64,000 bases of DNA from Periplaneta americana (Eukaryota; Arthropoda; Insecta; Blattodea; Blattidae): assembly GCF_040183065.1 (NCBI RefSeq), contig NC_091133.1:135578306-135642305 (forward strand), in the 5' to 3' direction. Below the pieces are notes generated by a model. It was not told the DNA's origin. It made no database searches and was given only the letters and a program-made list of their open reading frames with translations. This document shows positions 42,937-54,649 of this stretch, one piece after another (position 1 is the stretch's first letter; every line of letters starts with the position of its first letter). The position numbers and the translations under genes were made by a program.

Positions 42937-43515
42937 AGAGGAAGTTAAACTTAGAATTAATGTGGGTAATGCCTGTTATTATTCGGTTGAGAAGTTTCTA
43001 TATCCACTCTGATCTCAAAAACCTGAAAGTTAGAATTTATAAAACAGTTATATTACCGGTTGTCCTGTATGGTTTTGAAACTTGGACACTCACTTTGAGA
43101 GAGGAACACAAGTTAAGAGTGTTCGAGAATAAGGTGCTTAGGAAAATATTTGGGGCTAAGAGGAATGAAGTTACAGGAGAATGGAGAAAGCATAACTGCA
43201 CGCATTGAATTCTTCACCTAACATAATGAGGAACATTAAATTCAAACGTTTGGTATGGGCAGAGCATGTAGCACGTATGGGTGAATCTAAAAATGCATAT
43301 AGAGTGTTAGTTGAATAACCTGAGAGGAAAGGACCTTTGGGGAGGCCAAGACGTAGATGGGAGGGTAATGTTAAAAAAATTAAGGGAGGTAGGATATGAT
43401 GGTAGGGACTTAATTAATCTTGCACAGGATAGGGATCGGTGGCAGGCTTATGTGAGGGCAGCAATGAACCTCCAGGTTCCTTAAAAGCCATTTGTAAGTA
43501 AAAAAGTAAGTAAGT
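42937..43515 (+). mobile_element. RTE-type LINE C-terminal copy, longest 5' extent
   Basis: Starts in KLRINVGNACYYSVEKF-like sequence, then KNLKVRIYKTVILPVVLYG, FETWTLTLREEHKLRVFE, FGAKRNEVTGEWRK. After deletions it continues through MGESKNAYRVL, LGRPRRRWEGNV-like sequence and AAMNLQVP. It ends TTCCTTAAAAGCCATTTG plus TAAGTAAAAAAGTAAGTAAG. Multiple frameshifts. Confidence 0.9.
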
Positions 43516-44244
43516 AAAGTTTGTGATGGTACACTCTTTCAACAAAATGACGATAGCAAAGCATCCATACTTCTGCGAAGATGATAGTCATCGTCTGAAA
43601 ACGACTACGCTTACTCCATTCTATATCGAAAAGAACGTATCCTATATTTTCATGTTACATTTGTGTGGCTTTGGGCACTGTTATGTTTGTGGGTTGCATT
43701 TCTTTGTTTTTCATTGCTATTAGGTTAAAATCTTACCAAATGGAAAATAAAAGCGAAAATGATTATATCTCAATGTGAGTCTGAAATATTAATAGAATTA
43801 AGTACTAAATTTAAATATGGTTCAGTAAAGAAGATGGAATATCTATAAAGAAAAAGGATAAAGAAGATTAGTAGGAATGTGTGTACAATCCAGGGCCCCA
43901 ATTACTGGGTATACCGAAGAACTGTGCAGTATTCTAAGACCCATCATAACCTTTCTTTGTTCAGCCTGCGAAGTACGAAAAGAGATAGTCCAGCGTTCCC
44001 TCTTAAAATACGGAAAATATCAGTTGCAAGGAATCGTATTATGAACAGTTGATACCTTGGAGAAATTGACTGATTCTGGGTTTTTGCAAACGATCCATTT
44101 GTTGCAGCAGAAATGAGATGATACATTTCGATAAACGAAAGCCCTCCTGAAAGTTTCTGTCGTATAATTCCTCGTAACAATTCTCTCTTTCCACTAAAGA
44201 AATTTCACGCTCACCACCAACCTTATCCAAGCAATAGAAGCACA
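43516..44244. other. Unassigned spacer
   Basis: Frames at 43523-43723 and 43944-44245 are not recognisable. Confidence 0.3.
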
Positions 44245-44319
44245 TTCTATACTAATAATAAATCTGTAGCCGAAATTTTTCTGGTAATTTTCGCTTTTCC
44301 AAAAATAATTGGTCCTAAC

Positions 44320-44375
44320 ATGTATAATTAACCATCCTGAAAACGAAAATCGCTTTTTTGAAATTTTTGTTTGTA

Positions 44376-44408
<33 letters not shown>

Positions 44409-44760
44409 GTCTGTCTGTTTGTCTGTCTGTCTGTATGTTTGTTACCTTTTCACGCGATAATAGCTGAACCGATTTATATGAAAATTGGAATATAAATTAA
44501 GTTATTTGTAACTTAGATTTTAGGCTATATGACATTCAAAATACTTTATTTAAAAGGGGGGTTATAAGGGGGCTTGAATTAAATAAATCGAAATATCTCC
44601 CTTATTATTAATTTTCGTGAAAAATGTTATATAACAAAAGTTTCTTCAAAAATGGTTTCCGATTTTGATAGGACTGATATTTAATGAGATAAATGAGTTT
44701 TAAAATTAAGATAACAACGCCATCTAAGTCGCTGTAATGAAATAAAAAAATGACTTCGTC
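44320..44760. repeat. Helitron internal repeat, unit 1
   Basis: CATGTATAATTAACCATCCTG, (GTCT)n at 44373-44440, TTTTCACGCGATAATAGCTG and TATAAATTAAGTTATTTGTA align in order with 45105-45445. Divergence is noticeable, so the duplication is old. Confidence 0.85.
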
Positions 44761-45104
44761 TATAAGGGGCCGTGGACAACAACAATCGAAAGCTATTAAA
44801 CATAGCCTACAGCTGGCCTACAGAGAATGTTTCTGTGTTTGTATGAAGTAATATCGGAAGCTAAATTAACCGATTTGTATAATTAATTATTATTTCACCA
44901 TTTGAAAGTGTAGTTTCTCTAGATAGGCATAATGCTATAATGTTATTACAGTAACTTCTGAGTGAATGCAGTACAGGTAAGATTAAAATAGCTTCTTATG
45001 CATAGAAAACTTGATAGGCTATTCTGTATATTCATTTCCTGCATTTCTTAAAATAATGTTTATGGACACATACAGTTTCATCTCAGAGAATTAACGATTG
45101 GTGT

Positions 45105-45445
45105 TAACATGTATAATTATTCATCCTGAGACCAAAAATCGCTTTTTTGAAATTTTTGGTTGTATGTATGTATGTATGTATGTCTGTCTGTCTGTCTGTC
45201 TGTGTGGAAGTTTGAACCTTTTCACGCGATAATGGCTGAACGGATTTCGATGAAAATTGGAATATAAATTAAGTTCGTTGTAAGTTACATTTTAGGCTAT
45301 ATGGCATTCAAAATACTTTATTTAAAAGTGAGGTTATAAAGGGGCCTGAATTAAATAAACCAAAATATCTCGCTTATTATTAATTTTTGTGAAAAATGTT
45401 ACATAACAAAAGTTTCTTTGAAAATGATTTCCGATTCGTTTCATT
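45105..45445. repeat. Helitron internal repeat, unit 2
   Basis: Second copy, with (GTAT)n then (GTCT)n at 45164-45203. It shares TTTTCACGCGATAATGGCTG and TTTTAGGCTATATGGCATTC with unit 1. Confidence 0.85.
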
Positions 45446-45762
45446 CCAAGCAAAATTTTGATGGGACCAAATTGCACCAAAAACGGATGTTCTCTGAACC
45501 AAAATGATCATATTTTAATTATTTGCATGTAATAACAATTAAGAAACATGTTAAAGGAATTATCATTGCACTAAATGAGTGGTCTCTGGAGCAAAATGAT
45601 CGCATTTTAATTATTTAAATACAATTTAAATTAAGTGACATATTAAACGATTTATCCTTCTATCAAACACGAATGTTCCCTGGACCAGATGTCCTATTTT
45701 AATTATGTAATTACTTTATATTTATTTCTAATGGGTGCAGCGGAGCGCACGGATACGGCTAG

Positions 45763-46605
45763 TAAATAAATAATCGTCTTCGAAATAATCAGGTGTGGAT
45801 CTCCTTCAACAGCTGGAATATGACCGGTTAGAGATTACTGTAGTTAACCTCCTGTTTAAGTGCTAACCGAAGTCAGATGCACCGTAAAAATAATTAGTCA
45901 GGGTTAGTTGGCAATACGTCAGACAGGCTCGCCATGTGAAAGAGATTAGTGCTGGAGCGAAGAAGGGCCGAAACCTGAGGCTGTAGGAGGAATGGACTGG
46001 TTTACATATCCTGGTTAACGTGGAAGCTGCTTGAAGCTCTCGTGAATAGAAATTGCACTCGTCGCGGATTTTGTGTATCCCCGACTGTAAAGCGAATTTA
46101 AGGTAATACCTTGGCAAACACTCGAACTCATCTCGCAAAATGTCGATTCGCTATCGCCAAATTACTGGCACTAGTTAACGGCGTCCTTCATACAGCGTTG
46201 CTAAATAACGTAATACAAATGTAGGCTCATGGATGTGGAATAGCTCACAAAATCTTTAGATCGCTCTTACCCAAACGTCTACACATATAAAGTGAGATCC
46301 AACCCTTCCATTGTATTGAAACATGAATGAAGAGCCCGGGTTATCTCGGACCATTTCCGCTGGACCGTTGAGAGAAAATAATTACATGTGATCTGATTAC
46401 ACTCAAATGTGAAATTGAACTCCTTTGTTGGGTTCAGATATCTTCCCGCATCGTCATACGAAGAGACCTATCACATCATATTCTACGATACGTGTTAAAT
46501 AGATGGAAATTAAAACTGAAGCCGGTGATGGCAACAGTGAGGGCATTTGGCTCACTCCAGTAAACACTTATTACGAATCTTCTTCCAGCATTTGCAAGTG
46601 GAATT
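45763..46605. other. Unassigned spacer
   Basis: A 91-residue minus-strand frame (45863-46138) is not recognisable. No repeats found. Confidence 0.3.
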
Positions 46606-46790
46606 AATATCCGCCACTGTGGCTCAGAGCTAGCGCGCTGATCTTTTATTCGTGTGGGAAAAGTTCGATCCCTGGCCTGGTCGTGATGGACAACGAAAAC
46701 ATTGTAGAAGAATTCTGTCCTGAAACTTCCTTTTCCGTCTTTGTTTCCACCTCCCATTCGTTTTGCTTATCAACTACAATAGTTCAAAAT
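46606..46790 (+). mobile_element. tRNA-derived SINE
   Basis: A-box-like TGGCTCAGAGCTAGCGCG and B-box-like AAGTTCGATCCCTGG at tRNA spacing, followed by a non-tRNA body. The overlapping minus-strand frame is a shadow. Confidence 0.65.
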
Positions 46791-46984
46791 ATTCAGTGGT
46801 GAAGTCTTGTTATGCGTTTGAGATGGTCATTTGGGATTTAAGGACACGGTACTCTGAACCCTGGATTTATCAGGTGCTCGTTTAGAACCATCAGGCTCCA
46901 TCAGGATCGAACAGGATGATCCACCTGCTAGTATCGGATTCACGAAAGCCACCCAGATCCCCTGTCGGACTGGAGCAATAATCG

Positions 46985-47003
46985 CATATATAGGACGCGC
47001 GGT

Positions 47004-47084
<81 letters not shown>

Positions 47085-47240
47085 TATTTTAGCTGGCAGA
47101 GTTAAGGCCGTAAGGCCTTCTCTTCCACTCAACCAGCAAAAAGTGTATATACATATGCATGAACTTACAAAGAACGTCCAGTCTCGGAAATTAATGGCAG
47201 TGATAGAGCTGTAATAATGAGGTTCTTTCTTCTGGCCGTT
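46985..47240 (-). mobile_element. LINE 3' end with AAGGCC hairpin and (AAT)n tail
   Basis: (AAT)n at 47006-47084 adjoins the hairpin AAGGCC GTAA GGCCTT (47104-47119), then CACTCAACCAGCAAAAAG and further 3' UTR on the minus strand. Same family architecture as 20760-21022. No coding sequence. Confidence 0.7.
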
Positions 47241-47289
47241 CACAGCTCATTCATATCTGCAAGTTAACCAGTTGGACATAATTCTTGTA

Positions 47290-48263
47290 CAGGGACATCA
47301 CTTTATTTTTATCAACATTTTTAACATTAACCTGGCTATACTCGGAGACACTGTTGCCCCCTTCCATTACAGGAGTTTGATGTTACTAGTGCAATATGTA
47401 AACAAATCATTTTACTAGGTATAGGAGGAGAGAAAAGTAGTGTATCCATTTATGTTGTAGGGAAATACGATATTACGATTTTCAGTTTGATCATCAATTT
47501 TACGGAATTTATCAAAATACAGTAGAGTAGTAACATTTTTTTTCAAAACTCAACTTTTCAGGCGGCTATGTTCGTTATGTAATGTCTACTTTATTTAGCA
47601 TATTAATTATTCGTGTTAACATACAATATAGAGAGTGCATTTAAATTGAGGGGCTCATAAGTAAAGGGCTGTAAGTGCAGTTAAGTTACTTTTCAGAAAA
47701 TGGGGTTTAAATATTTAAGCTTTCGTAAAATCGGTGAAATGTTTATTTAAATTTTAATGTGTGATGCGATTAAAATATCCCTTTGCCACTAAAATTTTAG
47801 ACACTTTTGCTTACACTGGATGCACTTAACTCATGTTATTACAAATGTCAATAGCATTCCTTTGCTTCTAGCCACTTCAATTCAAAAAAAGCTAATCTGA
47901 ATTTTTAAACAAGTTGCTGAAAATGGTTGCCGTTCATTACAATGCAGGCTTAAATTCAGTACGCATATTATTAAAAACATTTTGAAGCATATTCTCTGCA
48001 ATTGAATTTATCGTTTCTTGAATATAATTTTTAGTACGATATTATTAATATAGGTTCTTTCTTCTATAGAAAACGCAATCATATTTATGAAACACACTAT
48101 ACACTGCAGTGTTTACTTCACTGCTTGAAGACTTCGAATGCAACAGCGGCCGTAAGTTTGTGTGTCTGACGGGAGCAAGGACATTAGTGAAGGGGTGAGA
48201 GTGAAGTACATTCAGAAATGCAGGTACAATAAAAATTCAAGTAAAAATAAAATGATGTCCCTG
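47290..48263. mobile_element. TA-flanked DNA transposon (CAGGGACATC family), 974-bp copy
   Basis: Ends CAGGGACATCACTTTATTTT and, inverted, CAGGGACATCATTTTATTTT. TA flanks both (47288-47289 and 48264-48265). The paralogous sequence in duplication copy 2 has a single TA at 57864-57865 and no insert, which proves boundaries and target duplication. Its ends align with 34547-36770. No transposase. Confidence 0.95.
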
Positions 48264-48269
48264 TATAAA

Positions 48270-48660
48270 GTATGCTACAATAGCGTGGTCTAGACCATCA
48301 GCCTGTCACGCAGGAGGTCCGGGTTGGACTCCCGGTTAGACCTGAGGTTTTTTACTGAAAAATCCATAGTGGCACTTGTCGAAGACCAGCTCGGAATTGA
48401 GTTTTTTCAGGGTTTTTCCCGGTTTCATATGTTTTGTATCCACTTCATTCCATTTCGTCATCATTGAGTAGCTTTCCTCGTTCCTCAGCTGTAACGCATT
48501 AAGCAGACTGATCTGGGGAAGAAAGGGATTTCCTTTGCTGAAAGTCACTGGGTGGATTTCATTGTCTGAACACACTGTTCATTGGCAGGTCCGTCGTCTT
48601 TCTCCTATGACTAGGGGTACCCACGTCTTGCAGAAAAGTACATAAGATGCAGTGGATAGT
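48270..48660 (+). mobile_element. tRNA-Asp-like SINE, copy 1
   Basis: GCGTGGTCTAGACCATCAG then CCTGTCACGCAGG (a perfect anticodon-like hairpin, loop with GTC as in tRNA-Asp) and GGTCCGGGTTGGACTCCCGG (T arm with B box). The acceptor stem does not pair, and a long body follows (GGTTTTTCCCGGTTTCATAT and so on). This is a SINE, not a tRNA gene. Confidence 0.65.
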
Positions 48661-48664
48661 ATAC

Positions 48665-49393
48665 TACGAGGGTAATAACTTACCCAATGTTATAAATCTT
48701 AATTTTTATTTTTAGGCAAACCAGACTTTTGTTTGTCACTTTTCAAGTTAGTCTCCATTTCTTTGCACACATTTTTCCCGCCGTTCTGTAAATTTGAAAA
48801 CTCCCTTGCTGTAGAAGTCCGTTTCATCTGCCCGAAGACACTGACGCACTGCTTTCGGATGTCCTCCAGCGTTTCGTAGCGTTGGCCTCGCAGCTGCTCC
48901 GTTACAAAACCGAAAAGATGGTAGTCGAAAGGTGCCAAGTCGGGACTGTAGGGAGATTAAGGAAAAAATTTCCCTCTCAAATATTCTGATTTTCTCCACA
49001 GCGACACGATCAGTATGAGGCCACGCGTTATCGTGTTGCAGGATGATCTTCTTTCCAGGGCGCTTCTCGCGCAATGCACGACGGAGGCATTTATGATCTG
49101 TCCAGGTTCAAAAAATTCAACCAAAATTCATCCTAGAACTCATCAACTCTTTCCCTGTTGCGTTCTGTGGACGCAGTTCGATGGCGACCGCTACGAGGCT
49201 CATCTTGGATGCTCGTGTTCCCATCTTCTAAATGTTTCACCCATCTCCTAACACTGCTGATGCATAGGCACACATCTCCATATGCACGCTGAAGTCTGAG
49301 GTGAATTTCAGCAGCAGATTTTTCTTCTTTAACAAGGAATTTAATGACAGCACGCTGTCGAAACGAAATCGTTGTCGACCATTTTGCAAACAT
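48665..49393 (-). pseudogene. mariner transposase pseudogene, centre deleted (copy 1)
   Basis: The N-terminal part (49393-49133) reads FRQRAVIKFLVKEEKSAAEI, SVRRWVKHLEDGNTSIQDE and RHRTASTERNRERVDEF, the paired helix-turn-helix DNA-binding region. The next sequence jumps to RPGKKIILQHDNAWPHTD (second catalytic Asp region) and SPDLAPFDYHLF-type sequence (third Asp), in different frames. The segment with the first catalytic Asp is missing. A TACGAGGGTAATAACTTAC end lies at 48665-48683. The other TIR was not found. Confidence 0.8.
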
Positions 49394-49400
49394 TGCCTGT

Positions 49401-49675
49401 GGTCACATGAGAGAAGTTAATGACGTCACAATTTGTCAATAGATTATGATCATATAATCATTTTTGTTACATTGTTGAATTGCAATTATCGCAATGTGTT
49501 GCTCATGACTTTCAGTAAGATTCTCGGTATAACTTACATCACAGCTTTCTGTATAAAACGCTGACGTCACCAAAATCAAGTATCAATTGTTTTTGGTAAT
49601 ATGACGTCATTTTTTAAGCTGGATCGCTTCTCATTACTTCCAATATTGTAAGTCTCTTTTACCTTCGGTCCATTG

Positions 49676-49731
<56 letters not shown>

Positions 49732-50990
49732 GAACTGGTAATGAAAATTACGGGAAAACGGCTGAACGGATTTTAATACATGGTCCCTCATTTTGAAGCT
49801 TGGAACCCAAAGTTTTTCAGAAAAATAGTAGTTTTCAGTGAAATGACAATTTTCCTACATCATTTTCCTATTTTCCAAAATCCATCTTTCGTTAGTTTTG
49901 AGAACTAATTAATTACATTTCAGAATAAAACAAAACACATACTACAATAAACAATAGACTATTACACGAAGGCTATGACCTACAGGATTGCTGACATACT
50001 TAGAGTTCAGATGGGTCAGATTCTTTCACATCATAATGCCAATATGTCGATCTTCATTTGTGTAATTTTTTGATAACGTATAAAAATAATTTACAAGTCT
50101 GATTCTCTGGTCTGTAGTTTTCCGAGTACAGCTGTGTATTCGATATTAAGAACTACAAAACTTGAGAATGTTTGGTAACATTATTACCATTAAAAATGAA
50201 ATATTATAGTTAATGCAACACATAAAGGTATACTGATATGAAAGTGAAATCTTTTGGGGCCTTAAATAAGTACACGCAGAGAAAGAAGATTTTATATTAT
50301 TAGATATTCATTTCTATAATATACTGAGTATATTACTGAAAACTATAAAATTATGTAACAGCGTGATCGATCGACGGATGCTGCGTTGACACTATAAATT
50401 AGGAATGCATATAACATCGACATCAACGTGAAGTTTCGATTTTATACACGAGAACGTATAATCTCATAAACTTCTTTCCATCTGACTGTAGATAATTATT
50501 TGGAGAGAAGTAATATAATGATAACCAGATACTAAGCTTATTGTTATGAACTTAACACTACTTGTATCAAACTTGTAGGGTATGTGGAAATCAAACCATA
50601 GTATAGGGAACATATCTCTATACTGTGAATCACAGTCTGTGATCAAACAGTGGTTTTCTTCCTGCTCACAAGGAAGTAATGCCATTGTTTAAAACTTTTG
50701 TCGTACGTAATTTTGACGTATAATGGATAAACGATTGATCCTCACTACTTTTCCCGCCAAGAGAGCGCCTCCTTCTTCTAGCTATGCCTCCGTCTTTCAT
50801 TTGCTGACTATAGTAGTCGTGACAGCAGGTTGCAACTTACACGCTTGGCCAACTTATTATGAGATACAATAATTATTTGGAAGTGTACGTCAGATTTACG
50901 TATCAATAGTAGCAATAGAAAAAAATTTGTTAGTGCAGTTTATTTATTCCCTTAAGTGTTTTTTATCTAACAAAGTAACACTGGATGAAA
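49401..50990. other. Duplicated spacer with (AT)n tract
   Basis: Contains (AT)n at 49679-49727 and no recognisable gene. The frame 50464-50685 carries substitutions relative to its duplicate (60086-60307) that change several residues, so it does not look constrained. Confidence 0.5.
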
Positions 50991-51204
50991 ACTTACGTGG
51001 TCATCGACACTACTCTGCAGATGATAGATGAAAGTTCAGATGATGATGCTGATGATGACGTTGAAGGCAATGTAGAGATTGAATATGAAACTTGTAACAA
51101 TGACAAGGATCTATGATACAGTAGGAGAGATTGAGAATCACGTAGAAAGCAAGCGAATGGAGAAAGAAGGCAAAGAACAAGAAAACAGGAAGAAAAGAAA
51201 AAGA

Positions 51205-51283
51205 AAGGAGAAGAGAAGAGAAGAGAAGAGAAGAGAAGAGAAGAGAAGAGAAGAGAAGAGAAGAGAAGAGAAGAGAAGAGAAG
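51205..51283. repeat. (AGAAG)n microsatellite, copy 1
   Basis: Pentamer repeats directly followed by the octamer minisatellite. Open in all frames on the reverse strand, which is an artefact of the repeat. Confidence 0.95.
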
Positions 51284-51560
51284 AGGGCAGAGGGCACAGG
51301 GCACGAGGACACGAGAGCCAGAGGGCACGAGGGCACGAGGGCACGAGGGCACGAGGGCACGAGGGCACGAGGGCACGAGGGCACGAGGGCACGAGGGCAC
51401 GAGGGCACGAGGGCACGAGGGCACGAGGGCACGAGGGCACGAGGGCACGAGGGCACGAGGGCACGAGGGCACGAGGGCACGAGGGCACGGGGGCACGGGG
51501 GCACGGGGGCACGGGGGCACGGGGGCACGGGGGCACGGGGGCACGGGGGCACGGGGGCAA
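51284..51560. repeat. Octamer minisatellite, copy 1 (21 GAGGGCAC then 8 GGGGGCAC)
   Basis: After a degenerate lead-in, 21 perfect GAGGGCAC units (51321-51488) switch abruptly to 8 GGGGGCAC units (51489-51552) and end GGGGGCAA. An 8-bp unit without stop codons keeps five or more frames open, which explains the Pro/Arg/Ala/Leu-Val-Pro pseudo-proteins. Confidence 0.95.
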
Positions 51561-53230
51561 TAAGGGAAGAGGGAAGAGAGGAAAGTAGAGGATATTTTCA
51601 TAACTCTAACCTACAACCCGCAATGACCTGAAATAGCTATTGCTTCACTCCCACATGTAAAACCGACTGATCGTTCTGACATTGTTACTTGCGTTTTCGC
51701 ATTGGAACTCAAGACCTGAAGATGTATAAGTTAAATAGAAAGTATTTAGCATGAAGAAAACCATTCAGAGGGATAGGCCTATGTTTCATTATTATGGAAG
51801 CAAATAACTTCTAAAATGTCTGGTATACATTGGAAATAAATTTGAAAAAATTTAATTTGAAATTCTAATGAACTTAGTTAGCAGCATTTTCTGCACAAGC
51901 CACTAGTTAAATATATTTTTGTACAATTATATTAGGGCACGTGTTTTTTATCTTGTAAAAGTTGTTATTTGTGAATCTAAAAATTAATGTTTGTATTGAA
52001 ATTTAAGGATTTTGCAGGAGGAAAATAAAATATATTCAACAGAAAATTTTTTCAAAGGCCATACCCGAGTTTTCAAAATCATGTCCGAATTTGAAGTCGG
52101 GCATCTGCAAAAATTAAATTATTTTATTTTAGTTTTAAATTATGGAAAATAAATGGGTTTCATAGAGTTTTATGAAGATAAGTATATACGAAGGGGGGTA
52201 CGGGGAAAGACGAATATTTTTAGTGCAAAAATTATGCGGGGCCGTAGCCGCATTTCATATCTGCTGGACGTTCTGACGCTAGTGTGTAATGTTAGTGTTT
52301 GTATTACATCGGTTGTTATCATTATTAAATTTAACGATCTTGTATCAACTGGACGGTTACTTAGTGTCGATGGAATCTAGGTGAATCCGTCGCTTAGCCA
52401 AGGAATTACATCGCAAAAAGGATACCAAAGCGGCCGAGCTCGATACCCCCGAGCTGCGATAGTGACCTTTCTGTCGGTATTTTTACTCTCTGTTATTGTA
52501 TGAAAATAGCAATGATTGTTGCTGAAACAGTGAACGGCATGAAGAATATGCGCAAACTGAGCTTTGCATAGAATATTTCTTTTCCTCTTGCCGGCCGTTT
52601 TATTGGAGTAGAGAGAAATGCTGGAATTCGGAGGTGTCTGCTATTACTTCACGTCGGATATGATTGATCATGAGAGCGCCAGCGTGCCTGTTTAGTTAGG
52701 TGGCGGCTGCTGTTATGCATTCAAATGAATTCCGCGAAGGACGAGTTATGACGTCTTACACGCGGTTCAGGCATTTATATTTCGCCTGCGTGTTTAGTGG
52801 GGTCGCTTCCAATGAGACACAAGAGTTTGTTTTTAAAGGCGAGAGATACACGATTTGAATTTGCAAATCATTCCATACAGAACAGGAAATTAAGCTCCGT
52901 ATTCTAAATTTCCTTATTTTATCTTCCTGCTTGCCATCTGCCCCGGCTCCATCTTGCAGAGGCGGCAAATCAATCACTGCATTACTTTTGTTTGACGGTT
53001 TATGTATTTTAAATGGAAATCTTTTTTCCGGCCTCAAATCCCTTTAGAATATCATGAATGAGTTGGGACACAAGCTCAATGCCGCACGATTTGAATATTG
53101 ATACAGAATGTGGCTCTATTAATCACGCAAAAATATTCTCTTCACAAACAAAAGAGAGTCTGACATACCTATTAATCAGCACAACCCCCGAATTTTACGC
53201 CAACTCGAACTATTGTTAGTGAATACCTTA
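51561..53230. other. Duplicated spacer, no gene supported
   Basis: The frame 52153-52380 loses its ATG in the duplicate (ATGGG to ATAGG at 61783), so it is probably non-coding. A short palindrome GCTCGATACCCCCGAGC lies near 52438. Frames at 52756-53037 are unrecognised. Confidence 0.45.
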
Positions 53231-53235
53231 TCACT

Positions 53236-53298
<63 letters not shown>

Positions 53299-53450
53299 TT
53301 ATTTAACCTGGCAGAGTTAAGGCCATGTGGCCTTCTATAACAGTCAACCAGGAGTAAAACTGCGTTACAAAAAACACTACAAATTTACAAAGTACACTAC
53401 AATTTGACACACAAAACTGCAAGCACAGTAAGAGATTTTGAACCGAATTA
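53231..53450 (-). mobile_element. LINE 3' end with AAGGCC hairpin, copy 1
   Basis: (AAT)n at 53236-53298, hairpin AAGGCC ATGT GGCCTT (53319-53334), CAACCAGGAGTAAAACTGCG and AAAGTACACTACAATTTG. This is the reverse of 20760-21022. It is the empty site for the AATT-flanked MITE found in copy 2. Confidence 0.8.
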
Positions 53451-53471
53451 ATATATTTTAATAATCTTGTT

Positions 53472-53499
53472 TTACTTTCTTCTTCCTCTTCTTCTTTTT

Positions 53500-53530
<31 letters not shown>

Positions 53531-53550
53531 TTATTATTATTATTATTATT
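53472..53550. repeat. (CTT)n then (ATT)n microsatellite
   Basis: Two adjoining trinucleotide arrays, the second probably the tail of the following minus-strand SINE. Confidence 0.9.
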
Positions 53551-53760
53551 ATTTTTGTCTTGTTAGTCAACTGTTCAAAAACAGGTTGGAATGTCATAAG
53601 TGACAACAATAAGTCATCACTCATGAGGCAACTAAGCAGAAGATGATGGGTTAGCGTGGCCAGTTCCTTCCCCCCCTCCATTTCATACAGCGCGGACTAG
53701 TTACACTAATCAGCCTTCAGATGCACTGCCTGATAATAGATGAACACCGACCTACGATTT
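53551..53760 (-). mobile_element. SINE (CGGACAGTTGAC family), duplication copy 1
   Basis: On the minus strand: CATCTGAAGGCTGATTAGTG, then TTAGTTGCCTCATGAGTGAT and a 3' end TTTTTGAACAGTTGACTAAC next to the ATT array. Alignable with 15640-15875. Confidence 0.7.
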
Positions 53761-54184
53761 TATGATCGTGTAAGCGAACTTTCCAACCATGGGGTAAATC
53801 AGAACCAAAGATATAAAAAATTGACAAACTTTGAAAAAGTTCCGCTTGTTCTCAATAGGTGGCACCATTATTGGGACAGTTAAAAAAAGTGTCAGAGAAA
53901 ATGATTATGTAGATTAAGCATTAATTATTATTACAATTGACAATACCAGTGATTTCCAGCTAAGTCCAGTGTTGTTTTACAATCATTTGAGTGGGATGAA
54001 AAATTGAATCCCATAATGCGGGAATATTTATCTACAATTGACAACAGTGACTATTATCTTCGCCATCTGTTCATAGAAGCAAAAACTAAAGAATCCACAT
54101 TTACACCAACAAATTATCGATCACTATTAGTCGGATCAGATATCTTCGAACGTCAGTGTAAATATCAGTCGAAACCTCAACCAA
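53761..54184. other. Duplicated spacer
   Basis: No recognisable feature. The 88-codon frame at 54004-54270 ends in a microsatellite-derived poly-Leu tail. Confidence 0.35.
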
Positions 54185-54185
54185 G

Positions 54186-54241
<56 letters not shown>
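54185..54241. repeat. (ATT)n microsatellite
   Basis: About 18 ATT units followed by ATC-rich sequence. Confidence 0.9.
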
Positions 54242-54649
54242 CATCATCGTCATCTTCATCATTGTCTTAATCATGCTCATGAGTCATTCCACGTCAAATC
54301 GAACAAAATTGTACAAATTTTGACCTTCATATTTCTGATCGCGTTTATATTTTTTTACCAACTCTAAGGACCTAATGAACTAACAAGTATTTTTTATTTC
54401 CACATAAGTCCACATGTTTTAAAAATATCGTATGTTAAAATTCGTTAAAAATGTCGCACAATGCAAAATTTGAAGCGCTATATTTCTGAGGATATTGATG
54501 TTAATTAAGAAATGCATTTAAAAGCTTGAAATACTGTCTTTTGTTAAATATTTACTAACTGATTTTAATATAATTGTTACAAATATATTTTTTATGCTCG
54601 ACCATGCCGAAATGTACTAATTATACACCTGGTAGCTGTCCTTTAATGC
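54242..54649. other. Unassigned spacer
   Basis: AT-rich, nothing recognisable. Confidence 0.3.

Larger units (their letters stand above)
44246..45762 (+). mobile_element. Non-autonomous Helitron
   Basis: The left end TCTATACTAATAATAAATCT starts with the canonical TC and is followed by GTAGCCGAAATTTTTCTGG. The right end is a short GC hairpin (GTGC AGCGGAGC GCAC) about 10 bp before CTAG, with T after it, matching the CTRR-T Helitron terminus. There are no terminal inverted repeats or target duplication, as expected. The interior has an 800-bp-spaced partial duplication with two GTCT/GTAT microsatellites. No RepHel gene. The exact first base may be off by one. Confidence 0.75.
46975..54093 (+). 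repeat. 10.56-kb tandem duplication, copy 1 (aligned part)
   Basis: From GCAATAATCGCATATATAGG this copy aligns with 57536-64000 to the window end, with only scattered substitutions, small indels, microsatellite length changes and two clean transposon presence/absence differences. If the duplication is simply tandem, the full unit is 46975-57535. Confidence 0.95.

Noticed and set aside
48748..49251. Plus-strand frame 49015-49251 over the mariner (and 58625-58861)
   Set aside because: It is the antisense shadow of the mariner transposase relic on the minus strand.
49679..49727. Tyr-Ile repeat protein over the (AT)n tract (also 59186-59413)
   Set aside because: Dinucleotide repeat translation; array length differs between duplicates.
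51079..51588. Long open frames with Arg-Gly-His-Glu or Pro-Ser-Cys-Pro repeats (also 60629-61192)
   Set aside because: They arise from an 8-bp repeat lacking stops in most frames. Unit numbers differ between the duplicates and all frames are open, so no coding claim is justified.
52153..52380. 75-codon frame as a possible small gene
   Set aside because: The start codon is lost in the duplicate near 61783 and other differences change residues without pattern.
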